Part shown: piece after piece, positions 7,402 to 15,094 of the stretch
Numbering within the stretch: position 1 is the stretch's first letter
Layout: every line of letters begins with the position of its first letter
Assembly: GCF_004135285.1 (NCBI RefSeq)
Contig: NZ_CP035494.1
Location: 3,038,001 to 3,102,000 of the forward strand
Origin: Microbacterium protaetiae
GTDB taxonomy: Bacteria > Actinomycetota > Actinomycetes > Actinomycetales > Microbacteriaceae
Direction: 5' to 3'
DNA: 64,000 nucleotides
The notes under the pieces: model-generated
Databases searched by the model: none
The model's input: the letters and a program-made list of their open reading frames with translations, nothing else
Told to the model about the DNA's origin: nothing
Program-made: the position numbers and the translations under genes

Positions 7402-9315
7402 ATGTCCCTTGCCCACCGCACAGACCTGCGCAACGTCGCTATCGTCGCTCATGTCGACCACGGAAAGACCACTCTTGTCGACGCCATGCTGCGTCAGACC
7501 GGCTCGTTCGGCGACCACGCGCACGTCGAAGAGCGCGCCATGGACTCCAATGACCTCGAGCGCGAGAAGGGCATCACGATCCTCGCGAAGAACACGGCGA
7601 TCACCTATAACGGGGTGCACACCGATGTTCCGGTGACCATCAACGTCATCGACACGCCCGGCCACGCCGATTTCGGCGGTGAGGTCGAGCGCGGCCTGTC
7701 GATGGTCGACGGCGTCGTGCTGCTGGTGGATGCCTCAGAGGGGCCGCTGCCGCAGACGCGCTTCGTGCTGCGCAAGGCGCTGGAGGCCAAGCTCCCCGTC
7801 ATCCTGCTGGTGAACAAGACCGACCGCCCCGATGCCCGCATCGCCGAGGTCGAAGAGGAGAGCCACGACCTGCTGCTGGGGCTGGCCTCAGACCTCGCCG
7901 ACGACGTTCCCGACCTCGATGTCGATGCCCTCCTCGACGTGCCTGTCGTGTATGCGTCCGGGCGGGCGGGCGCGGCATCCCGCACCCGCCCCGCCAACGG
8001 CGAGCTTCCCGACAACGACGACCTCGAGCCGCTGTTCGAGGCGATCCTCGAGCACGTGCCGGCACCCAGCTACGACGACGAGGCGCCGCTGCAGGCGTGG
8101 GTGACGAACCTCGACTCGTCGCCGTTCCTGGGCCGGTTGGCGCTGCTGCGCGTGTTCAACGGCACGCTGCGCAAGGGGCAGACGGTCGCCTGGGTGCGTC
8201 ACGACGGCTCGCACACCAACGCGCGCATCACCGAGCTGCTCAAGACCCGCGCGCTCGACCGGTATCCGGCCGAGGAGGCCGGCCCCGGCGACATCGTCGC
8301 GATCGCCGGTTTCGAAGACATCACCATCGGTGAGACCATCGCCGATCCCGACGACGTGCGGCCGCTGCCGGCCATCCACGTCGACGAGCCGGCGATCTCG
8401 ATGACGATCGGCACCAACACCTCGCCGCTGGCCGGCAAGGTCAAGGGCCACAAGCTCACCGCCCGCATGGTCAAGGACCGCCTCGATCGCGAGCTGATCG
8501 GCAACGTCTCGCTCAAGGTCGTCGACATCGGCCGCCCCGACGCCTGGGAGGTGCAGGGGCGCGGTGAGCTGGCCCTGGCGATCCTCGTCGAGAACATGCG
8601 CCGCGAGGGCTTCGAGCTGACCGTCGGCAAGCCGCAGGTGGTCACGCGTCGCAACGAGCGGGGCACGCTGCAGGAGCCGTTCGAACAGCTCACGATCGAT
8701 GCCCCCGAAGAGTACCTGGGTGCCATCACGCAGCTGCTGGCGGCGCGCAAGGGGCGCATGGAGAACATGACCAACCACGGCACCGGCTGGGTGCGCATGG
8801 AGTTCATGGTCCCGTCGCGCGGACTCATCGGCTTCCGCACCGAGTTCCTCACCACCACCCGCGGCACCGGGATCGCCAACGCCATCTCGCACGGGTACGA
8901 CGATTGGGCCGGGCACATCGTGACCCGCCAGAACGGGTCGATCGTCGCCGACCGCTCGGGTGTGGTGACGCCGTTCGCTATCATCGCCCTGCAGGAGCGC
9001 ATGTCGTTCTTCGTGCAGCCCACGCAGGAGGTGTACGAGGGCATGGTCATCGGCGAGAACTCGCGCAACGACGACATGGACGTGAACATCACCAAAGAGA
9101 AGAAGCTCACCAACATGCGCTCGTCGACCGCCGACACCTTCGAGTCGATGACGCCGCCGCGCATCCTGTCGCTGGAAGAGAGCCTTGAGTTCGCCCGCGA
9201 CGACGAATGCGTCGAGGTCACCCCCGAGACCGTGCGCATCCGCAAGGTCGTGCTCGACCAGCACGACCGCGCCCGCGCCACCGCCCGCCTGAAGCGCCAG
9301 GACGCCTCGGCCTGA
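7402..9315 (+). CDS. typA: Ribosome-associated GTPase TypA/BipA
   Basis: A 637-residue translational GTPase that binds ribosomes and aids 50S assembly and stress adaptation. G1 is AHVDHGKTTL near residue 18, the switch region carries REKGIT, G3 is DTPGHADFGGEVER near 80, and G4 is NKTD near 135. Domain 2 and the EF-G-like domains III and V follow, with the TypA-typical FRTEFLTTTRGTG near residue 480. ATG 7402 gives the conserved N-terminus MSLAHRTDLRNVAIV and has GAAAGG upstream. An in-frame extension to 7303 would read through the leader hairpin. It stands alone and is followed by an unusual palindromic element. Confidence 0.97.
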   Translation: MSLAHRTDLRNVAIVAHVDHGKTTLVDAMLRQTGSFGDHAHVEERAMDSNDLEREKGITILAKNTAITYNGVHTDVPVTINVIDTPGHADFGGEVERGLSMVDGVVLLVDASEGPLPQTRFVLRKALEAKLPVILLVNKTDRPDARIAEVEEESHDLLLGLASDLADDVPDLDVDALLDVPVVYASGRAGAASRTRPANGELPDNDDLEPLFEAILEHVPAPSYDDEAPLQAWVTNLDSSPFLGRLALLRVFNGTLRKGQTVAWVRHDGSHTNARITELLKTRALDRYPAEEAGPGDIVAIAGFEDITIGETIADPDDVRPLPAIHVDEPAISMTIGTNTSPLAGKVKGHKLTARMVKDRLDRELIGNVSLKVVDIGRPDAWEVQGRGELALAILVENMRREGFELTVGKPQVVTRRNERGTLQEPFEQLTIDAPEEYLGAITQLLAARKGRMENMTNHGTGWVRMEFMVPSRGLIGFRTEFLTTTRGTGIANAISHGYDDWAGHIVTRQNGSIVADRSGVVTPFAIIALQERMSFFVQPTQEVYEGMVIGENSRNDDMDVNITKEKKLTNMRSSTADTFESMTPPRILSLEESLEFARDDECVEVTPETVRIRKVVLDQHDRARATARLKRQDASA

Positions 9316-9343
9316 TCCACCCGGCAAAGATCCACCCGGCAAA
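9314..9343 (+). repeat. Tandem 15-bp direct repeat
   Basis: GATCCACCCGGCAAA occurs twice without a gap (9314-9328 and 9329-9343), starting inside the typA stop codon. The second copy runs into the left arm of the palindrome at 9336-9422. It looks like a small slippage or insertion-associated duplication. Confidence 0.85.
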
Positions 9344-9422
9344 TTCGATATGGAATTTGCCAGACCACACCAGTTTTCTGGAAATTTGATGTGGTCTGGG
9401 CAATTCCATATCGAATTGCCGG
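9336..9422. repeat. 87-bp compound palindrome (three nested hairpins) between typA and azlC
   Basis: The outer arms begin CCGGCAAATTC and end GAATTGCCGG, and most of the left 34 bases match the reverse complement of the right 33, differing mainly by single-base indels in A/T runs. Each arm is itself a hairpin: GGCAAATTC-GATATG-GAATTTGCC on the left and GGCAATTC-CATATC-GAATTGCC on the right. The centre pairs CAGACCACA with TGTGGTCTG around CCAG-TTTT-CTGG. The sequence is far richer in A/T than its surroundings. It may terminate typA, but its regularity suggests a mobile or protein-bound palindrome. Confidence 0.8.
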
Positions 9423-9447
9423 GGCAGGGCGCCGGTAGGCTCTTCGG

Positions 9448-10191
9448 GTGAGTGAGGGGACCGATGCCGCGGCCCGCCGCCGCGCGGTGCGTGACGGGCT
9501 GGGTGTGGCCCTGGCCACGAGCGCGTACGGCATCTCGTTCGGCGCGCTGGCGACGGCATCCGGTCTCGATGTGTGGCAGACGTGCGTGCTGAGCCTGGTG
9601 ATGTTCACCGGTGGCTCGCAGTTCGCCTTCATCGGGGTGATCGGCAGCGGGGGACTGGCCGCGATCCCCGCGGCGATAGCCTCCTCTGCCCTGCTGGGTG
9701 TGCGCAACATCGCCTACGGCATGCGCATGGCGCCGCTGCTGGGTGGGGGATTCTGGCGCCGCGCCGCCGCAGCGCACTTCACCATCGACGAGTCCACGGC
9801 CGTCGCCCTGGGCCAGACCCGCACCCACGCGCAGCGGTGGGGTTTCTGGGTGACCGGGCTCGGCATCTACATCGGCTGGAACCTCACCACCCTGGCCGGA
9901 GCTCTCTTGGGCAACGTGCTCGGCGATCCGAAGACCTACGGATTGGATGCCGCGGCCGCGGCCGCCTTCCTGGCTCTGCTGTGGCCGCGGCTGCGGCGCC
10001 GGCAGGCGATAGCGGTGGGGATCGCGGCCGCGGTGATCGCAGCCATGCTCACGCCGGCGCTCATGCCCGGCATCCCGGTTCTCGCAGCCGCCGTGGTCGC
10101 CATCGTCGTGGGCTGGTTCAACTGGCTCGCCCGCGACGAGGTACCGTCTGCCGAGCCCGACGATGTCGCCGAACGGGAGGGCCTGCCGTGA
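9448..10191 (+). CDS. azlC: AzlC family branched-chain amino-acid exporter, large subunit
   Basis: A 247-residue membrane protein with about six helices. The N-terminal DGLGVALATSAYGISFGALA and the FTGGSQFAFIGV segment are typical of AzlC. AzlC and AzlD together export branched-chain amino acids and toxic analogues across the cytoplasmic membrane. The GTG start lies six bases after a TAGGCT box (9436-9441) with no Shine-Dalgarno sequence, so the mRNA is probably leaderless. Its TGA overlaps the azlD start as GTGA. Confidence 0.9.
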   Translation: MSEGTDAAARRRAVRDGLGVALATSAYGISFGALATASGLDVWQTCVLSLVMFTGGSQFAFIGVIGSGGLAAIPAAIASSALLGVRNIAYGMRMAPLLGGGFWRRAAAAHFTIDESTAVALGQTRTHAQRWGFWVTGLGIYIGWNLTTLAGALLGNVLGDPKTYGLDAAAAAAFLALLWPRLRRRQAIAVGIAAAVIAAMLTPALMPGIPVLAAAVVAIVVGWFNWLARDEVPSAEPDDVAEREGLP

Positions 10192-10502
10192 CGTTGTGGA
10201 ATGCCGTGCTGGTGGCGGCCATCATCTGCGTGGCGTTGAAGACGCTGGGCTATCTCGTCCCGGCACGCGTGATGCAGGCCCCGCGCCCGGCGCGCACCGC
10301 CGACCTCCTCACCGTGGCGCTGCTGGCGGCGCTTGTGGCAGTGCAGACGCTCGGTGCCGGGCAGACCATCGTCGTCGATGCCCGCGTCCCCGCCGTCGCC
10401 GTCGCTGCCGTCCTGCTCCTGCTGCGTGCGCCGTTCCTCGTGGTCGTGGTGGCGGCGGCCGTGGTCGCCGCACTGTTGCGGCTGTGGGGATGGGCGGCCT
10501 GA
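10188..10502 (+). CDS. azlD: AzlD family exporter small subunit
   Basis: A 104-residue, four-helix membrane protein. The TLWNAVLVAAIICVALKTLG opening and the GYLVPARV segment fit AzlD, the small partner of AzlC. The GTG start overlaps the azlC stop by four bases, which also fixes the start, since the frame is open far upstream inside azlC. A palindrome array follows directly. Confidence 0.88.
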   Translation: MTLWNAVLVAAIICVALKTLGYLVPARVMQAPRPARTADLLTVALLAALVAVQTLGAGQTIVVDARVPAVAVAAVLLLLRAPFLVVVVAAAVVAALLRLWGWAA

Positions 10503-10514
10503 GGCGCCCGTTGT

Positions 10515-11060
10515 GCGACACGTGTCGCGGCGTGTCACAGAATATGCGGCATCCGGGCCGTGATTCTGCCTAGTTCTGTGACACGCATGGCGGCGTGTCA
10601 CAGAACGGGTGGGTGAGGGGCCGGCAGGCCGCCATTTGTGTGACACGCCCGCGGGTGGGCGCCGGTCGGTTGCGCCCTCGGGTGGGGTGTGACCGGATGG
10701 CTCACACCCATCCCGCCGCGTGTCACAGAACGGGCGACATCCGGGCTGGAATTCTGCCCTGTTCTGTGACATACCCCGCGGCGTGTCACAGAACGGCCGG
10801 GTGAGGGGGCCGGCAGGCCGCCATTTGTGTGACACGCCCGCGGGTGGGGTGGGGGCGTTTCGGGGTGTCACAGAACGGCCGGGTGAGGGGGCCGGCTGGC
10901 CGCCTTTTGTGTGACACGCCTCCGGGTGGGGTGGGTACGGATGGCTCATACTCATCCCTCGGCGTGTCACAGTACAGCCGGGTGAAGGGGCCAGCAGGCC
11001 GCCATGTGTGTGACAGACAAACCTCCGAGCGGGGCGGCCGCCGCGCGTCACAGAAAGGGC
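10515..11060. repeat. Array A of GTGTCACAGAA/TTCTGTGACAC palindromic repeats
   Basis: The 574 bases between azlD and the next gene contain no gene but at least six palindromic units of 54-59 bp, near 10530-10586, 10592-10649, 10718-10771, 10780-10838, 10862-10920 and 10961-11018. The stems are 10-13 bp (for example GCGTGTCACAGAA with TTCTGTGACACGC) around a core of about 30 bases. Two core types exist: an ATCCGGGC-containing one (units 1 and 3) and GGGTGAGGGG(G)CCGGCAGGCC (units 2, 4, 5, 6). A half-unit lies near 11045, and the 14-nt palindrome GCGACACGTGTCGC sits at 10515-10528. Short reading frames here are shadows of the repeat. Confidence 0.9.
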
Positions 11061-11076
11061 GACGTAGACTGACGCG

Positions 11077-11466
11077 GTGAAGAACACGCTGTTGCGAGTG
11101 CTGGTCTGGGTGATCGCCCTGGCGATCGGCGCCGTCTACGGCACAGCCGGCACCATCGCGCACGCGTACCGGCTCGGTGTGTTTCCGGTCGGGGTCATTC
11201 TCGCACTGCTGGGCATCGGCGCGATGTTCGTCGCCATGCGCGGGATGACCGGCGATCGCTGGACGACGCTGGCCGGAGGCGTGGGAGCCCTCGCGGCGAC
11301 CGTGATGTTCTCGGGCACCGGCCCCGGCGGATCGGTCGTCGTGCCGGCCGTGGAAGAGGGTGCTGTCAACCTCGGATTGGTCTGGGGCATCGGGATGGCC
11401 TTCCTCGCGACGGTCGTGGTCGCCTGGCCGGATCTGTCGAGGACGACCGTCGACGCAGACAACTAG
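11077..11466 (+). CDS. Small four-helix membrane protein, unknown (DUF6113-like)
   Basis: A 129-residue hydrophobic protein with four predicted membrane helices, small loops and an acidic C-terminus. It resembles the short proteins that sit before the ferredoxin gene in related actinobacteria (DUF6113 from memory, unverified). No catalytic motif is visible. The GTG start lies six bases after TAGACT (11065-11070) with no Shine-Dalgarno, so it is probably leaderless. A half-copy of the upstream palindromic repeat touches its promoter. Confidence 0.7.
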   Translation: MKNTLLRVLVWVIALAIGAVYGTAGTIAHAYRLGVFPVGVILALLGIGAMFVAMRGMTGDRWTTLAGGVGALAATVMFSGTGPGGSVVVPAVEEGAVNLGLVWGIGMAFLATVVVAWPDLSRTTVDADN

Positions 11467-11475
11467 ACTGGCCCC

Positions 11476-11796
11476 GTGACGTATGTGATCGCCCTGCCCT
11501 GTGTGGATGTGAAGGACCGCGCCTGTGTCGACGAGTGTCCGGTCGATTGCATCTACGAAGGCGATCGATCCTTGTACATCCACCCCGACGAATGCGTCGA
11601 CTGCGGCGCCTGCGAGCCGGTCTGCCCCGTCGAGGCGATCTACTACGAAGACGACCTGCCCGAAGAGTGGGCCGACTACTACAAGGCCAACGTCGAGTTC
11701 TTCGACGACCTCGGGTCGCCGGGAGGGGCAGCGAAGGTCGGCGTGATCCATAAGGACCACCCCATCGTGGCCGCCCTGCCTCCGCAGAACGGCTGA
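11476..11796 (+). CDS. fdxA: Ferredoxin, 7Fe type (3Fe-4S plus 4Fe-4S)
   Basis: A 106-residue cytosolic electron carrier. Cysteines at positions 9, 17, 21 and 25 and the [12 protein letters not shown] block (Cys 40, 43, 46, 50) supply ligands for the two clusters in the pattern of actinobacterial 7Fe ferredoxins. The C-terminal half lacks further cysteines and has the usual acidic extension. It is followed at once by dapC, an order also known from mycobacteria. TAGACT (11464-11469) ends six bases before the GTG, again a leaderless layout. Confidence 0.95.
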   Translation: MTYVIALPCVDVKDRACVDECPVDCIYEGDRSLYIHPDECVDCGACEPVCPVEAIYYEDDLPEEWADYYKANVEFFDDLGSPGGAAKVGVIHKDHPIVAALPPQNG

Positions 11797-11798
11797 TC

Positions 11799-12908
11799 GT
11801 GGGCGTCGCCGACCTCGCCGACTACCCCTGGGACGCCGTCGCACCATATGCGGCGCGCGCTCGCGCGCATGCCGGCGGCATCGTCGATCTCTCCATCGGC
11901 TCGCCGGTGGATGCCACGCCCGACGTGGTCCGCCACGCGCTGGCGGCAGCCACCGATGCGCACGCCTACCCGCAGACGGTCGGAACGCCCGCGCTGCGCG
12001 AGGCCATCGCCGACTGGTTCGCCCGTCGACGCGGCGTACCGGGGCTGACCCCCGCACAGATCTTGCCGACCGTCGGCTCGAAGGAACTCGTCGCCCTGCT
12101 GCCGTTGCTGCTCGGGCTCGGCCCCGGCGATGTCGTGGTGCACCCGCGTGCCGCCTACCCGACCTACGAGGTGGGGGCGCGCCTGGTGGGTGCGACCCCG
12201 TTCGCCTCGGATGACCCGGCCGATTGGCCCGCGGCCACCCGGCTGGTCTGGCTGAACAGCCCCGGCAATCCCGACGGGCGGGTCCGCGGCATCCCCTCGC
12301 TGCAGGCGGCGGTCGCGCGCGCCCGCGCGCTGGGCGCCGTCATCGCCGGTGACGAGTGCTACGCAGAGCTCGGCTGGGAGGCTCCCTGGAACACCGAGCC
12401 GATCCCGTCCATCCTCGACGCGCGAGTGACCGATGGCGACCCGACGGGTGTACTGGCGGTGTACTCGCTGAGCAAGCAATCCAATCTCGCCGGGTACCGC
12501 GCCGCTTTTCTCGCCGGCGATGAACGGCTGGTCGCGCGTCTGCTGACCGCGCGCAAGCACCTGGGCCTGATGTTGCCTCACCCCGTGCAGCACGCGATGG
12601 TGGCAGCTCTGGGCGACGACGAGCACGTGGCCGTCCAGAAGGAGCGCTACCGCCGTCGCCGCGACATCCTTGTTCCCGCCGTGAAAGCCGCCGGCTTCCG
12701 CATCGAAGGGAGCGAGGCAGGCCTGTATCTGTGGGCGACGGAGGGGAAGGATGCCTGGGACAGCCTTGATCGGCTGGCAGGCCTCGGAATCCTCGCAGGG
12801 CCTGGCCACTTCTACGGCCCGCACTTTCCACGGCACATCCGGCTGTCGCTGACCGCCCCCGACGAGCGCATCGAGGCCGCCGCGCAGCGACTGCGCGGCG
12901 CCGACTGA
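11799..12908 (+). CDS. dapC: N-succinyldiaminopimelate aminotransferase (DapC, actinobacterial type)
   Basis: A 369-residue fold-type I PLP aminotransferase. It converts N-succinyl-2-amino-6-ketopimelate and glutamate to N-succinyl-LL-diaminopimelate in lysine and peptidoglycan synthesis. The PLP lysine is in YSLSKQSNLAGYR near residue 226, and NSPGNPDGR near 151 is the phosphate-side loop. The N-terminal YPWDAVAPYAARA is typical of the actinobacterial DapC subfamily. It starts two bases after the ferredoxin stop, and dapD and dapE lie 9 kb away. Another aminotransferase at 59952-61151 is a second, weaker candidate for the same step. Confidence 0.88.
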   Translation: MGVADLADYPWDAVAPYAARARAHAGGIVDLSIGSPVDATPDVVRHALAAATDAHAYPQTVGTPALREAIADWFARRRGVPGLTPAQILPTVGSKELVALLPLLLGLGPGDVVVHPRAAYPTYEVGARLVGATPFASDDPADWPAATRLVWLNSPGNPDGRVRGIPSLQAAVARARALGAVIAGDECYAELGWEAPWNTEPIPSILDARVTDGDPTGVLAVYSLSKQSNLAGYRAAFLAGDERLVARLLTARKHLGLMLPHPVQHAMVAALGDDEHVAVQKERYRRRRDILVPAVKAAGFRIEGSEAGLYLWATEGKDAWDSLDRLAGLGILAGPGHFYGPHFPRHIRLSLTAPDERIEAAAQRLRGAD

Positions 12909-13021
12909 CTTCGTAGCTTTCCGCTAGTCAGACCCGCTGCCCTTTGGCGGATGTCTCAGTGTGCCCAGGGGCGGACTAGGCTGTATGGGACCCCGGATGC
13001 CACGAATCACAAGGAGGCCTC

Positions 13022-14320
13022 GTGTCCGACGCGGGAGCACAGGCGGACGTCGCCACCCTCACCATCGCAGGCCGAACCGCCGAGTTCCCCGTTCTTCGGG
13101 GCATCGACGGCAACCCGAGCATCGACGTCTCGACCCTGACCCGGCAGACGGGGCACACCGCCCTGGATTACGGCTTCGTCAACACCTCGGCGACCAAGTC
13201 CGCGGTGACCTACATCGATGGCGAGCAGGGGATTCTGCGGTACCGCGGGTACCCGATCGACCAGCTCGCAAAGAACAGTTCATACCTCGAGGTCGCCTGG
13301 CTGCTGCTGTACGGCGAACTGCCCACCGCGTCTGAGCTGGCCGACTTCGACGACCGCATCCGGCGGCACACCCTGCTGCACGAAGACCTCAAGCACTTCT
13401 TCTCGGCGCTGCCGCACACCGCTCACCCGATGTCGGTGCTCTCATCGGCGGTCTCGGCGCTGTCGACCTACTATGAGGGCCAGACCGACCCGCACAACCC
13501 CGAGCATGTCGAGCTGAACACCGTGCGCATGCTCGCGAAGCTGCCCGTGATAGCGGCATACGCGCACAAGAAGAGCGTCGGTCAGGCGTTCCTCTACCCC
13601 GACAACTCACTGAGCTTCGTCGACAACTTCCTCAAGCTCAACTTCGGTGTGCACAGCGAGCCGTACGAAGTGAACCCGGTGATGTCCAAGGCGCTCGAGC
13701 TGCTGCTGATCCTGCACGAAGACCACGAGCAGAACGCGTCGACCTCGACGGTGCGTCTGGTCGGTTCGACCGGAGCGAATCAGTTCGCGTCGATCTCGGC
13801 CGGCATCCAGGCGCTGTCGGGCCCGCTGCACGGCGGCGCGAACGAGGCTGTCTTGACGATGCTGGCCCGCATCCGCGACTCGGGTGAGAGCGTGCAGCGC
13901 TTCGTCGAGCGCGTCAAGAACAAAGAAGACGGCGTCAAGCTCATGGGCTTCGGCCACCGGGTCTACAAGAACTACGACCCGCGCGCCAAGCTCGTCAAAG
14001 AGTCGGCCGACGAGGTGCTGCGCGAACTCGGCGTCAAGGATCCGCTGCTGGATCTCGCCAAGGAGCTTGAGGAGATCGCCCTGGCCGACGACTACTTCGT
14101 GGAGCGCAAGCTCTATCCGAACGTCGACTTCTACACCGGCGTCATCTACAAGGCCATGGGCTTTCCGACCCGCATGTTCACGGTGCTGTTCGCGATCGGG
14201 CGCCTGCCCGGGTGGCTTGCGCAGTGGCGCGAGGCCGTCAACGACCCGCAGACGAAGATCGGGCGCCCCCAGCAGCTGTACGTCGGCTCTCCCGAGCGCA
14301 GCTACCCCGGCATCGGCTGA
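13022..14320 (+). CDS. gltA: Type II citrate synthase
   Basis: A 432-residue enzyme condensing oxaloacetate and acetyl-CoA in the citric acid cycle. All three catalytic residues are visible: His in GPLHGGANE near residue 270, His in MGFGHRVYKNYDPRA near 312 and Asp in NVDFYTGVIYKAMG near 368. The length is normal for the type II family. GTG 13022 is preceded by AAGGAGG at good spacing, so this gene has a classic leader, and TAGGCT lies about 40 bases upstream. The ddaH start overlaps its stop. Unlike the paralogues at 31-34 kb, it is intact, so it is the main citrate synthase of the window. Confidence 0.97.
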   Translation: MSDAGAQADVATLTIAGRTAEFPVLRGIDGNPSIDVSTLTRQTGHTALDYGFVNTSATKSAVTYIDGEQGILRYRGYPIDQLAKNSSYLEVAWLLLYGELPTASELADFDDRIRRHTLLHEDLKHFFSALPHTAHPMSVLSSAVSALSTYYEGQTDPHNPEHVELNTVRMLAKLPVIAAYAHKKSVGQAFLYPDNSLSFVDNFLKLNFGVHSEPYEVNPVMSKALELLLILHEDHEQNASTSTVRLVGSTGANQFASISAGIQALSGPLHGGANEAVLTMLARIRDSGESVQRFVERVKNKEDGVKLMGFGHRVYKNYDPRAKLVKESADEVLRELGVKDPLLDLAKELEEIALADDYFVERKLYPNVDFYTGVIYKAMGFPTRMFTVLFAIGRLPGWLAQWREAVNDPQTKIGRPQQLYVGSPERSYPGIG

Positions 14321-15081
14321 TGTCGCGGCTTCTGGTCCGGCGCCCCTCACCGCGACTGGCCGACGGTGAGCTGACCCACCTCGAGCGGGTGCCCGCCGAC
14401 GCCGCGCTGGCGCTTGCGCAGTGGGAAGGGTACGTCGACGCCTTCCGCACCCGCGGCTGGGAGATCGTTCCGCTTCCCGCGGCCGACGATCACCCCGATG
14501 GAGTGTTCGTCGAAGACGTCGTGGTCATCTTCTCCGATCTCGCGGTCATCACCCGGCCCGGGGCCGACTCGCGCCGCGGCGAGATCGAGACGGCACAAGG
14601 GGTGGTGGAGGCATCCGGAATCGAAACCGCTGCCATCCAGGCGCCCGGCACCCTCGAGGGCGGCGACGTGCTCAAAGTGGGTCGTACCGTCTACGTCGGG
14701 CGCTCATCACGCACGAACGACGAAGGCATCGCCCAGTTGCGCACGCTGCTGACGCCGCGTGGATGGGATGTCGTTGCGGTGCCGATCACGAAGGTGTTGC
14801 ATCTGAAGACCGGCGTGACGGCGCTGCCCGACGGCACCGTCATCGGATACGAGCCTTTGGTCGACGACGTGTCGGTGTATCCCGAGTTTCTCGGGATTGC
14901 CGAGCCGGAAGGCAGCGCGGTCGTGGTGCTCGATGAGCACAGCGTCCTCATCTCTGCGGCGGCGCCGCGTACCGCCGATCTGCTGCGCGATCGGGGACTG
15001 GATGTCGTTGCGGTGCCGATCAGCGAGTTCGAGAAGCTCGAGGGCTGCGTCACGTGCCTGTCGGTGCGGGTGCGCGACTGA
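14320..15081 (+). CDS. ddaH: Dimethylarginine dimethylaminohydrolase (DDAH)-like amidinotransferase-fold enzyme
   Basis: A 253-residue protein of the guanidino-group modifying superfamily that hydrolyses dimethylarginine to citrulline and an amine. Visible features are FVEDVVVIF (substrate-binding acid, near residue 64), the catalytic His in LHLKTGVTAL near 160, and the nucleophile region EGCVTCLSVRV at the C-terminus; by DDAH pattern the reactive Cys is the first or second of that pair. The ATG overlaps the gltA stop as ATGA, which sets the start. It is probably co-translated with gltA, though I see no metabolic reason for the link. Arginine deiminase is excluded by the small size. Confidence 0.88.
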   Translation: MSRLLVRRPSPRLADGELTHLERVPADAALALAQWEGYVDAFRTRGWEIVPLPAADDHPDGVFVEDVVVIFSDLAVITRPGADSRRGEIETAQGVVEASGIETAAIQAPGTLEGGDVLKVGRTVYVGRSSRTNDEGIAQLRTLLTPRGWDVVAVPITKVLHLKTGVTALPDGTVIGYEPLVDDVSVYPEFLGIAEPEGSAVVVLDEHSVLISAAAPRTADLLRDRGLDVVAVPISEFEKLEGCVTCLSVRVRD

Positions 15082-15094
15082 TTCAGCCCGCCGC

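Noticed and set aside
9336..9422. tRNA-like or riboswitch structure
   Set aside because: Three hairpins are present, but there is no T-loop, anticodon or known aptamer consensus, and each hairpin is a simple palindrome.
7888..9828. A 646-codon minus-strand frame antisense to typA
   Set aside because: Shadow of typA; it even crosses the palindrome and the azlC start.
10515..11060. CRISPR array
   Set aside because: The repeated units are palindromes of 54-59 bp at irregular distances, the stretches between them are not uniform spacers, and no cas gene is present.
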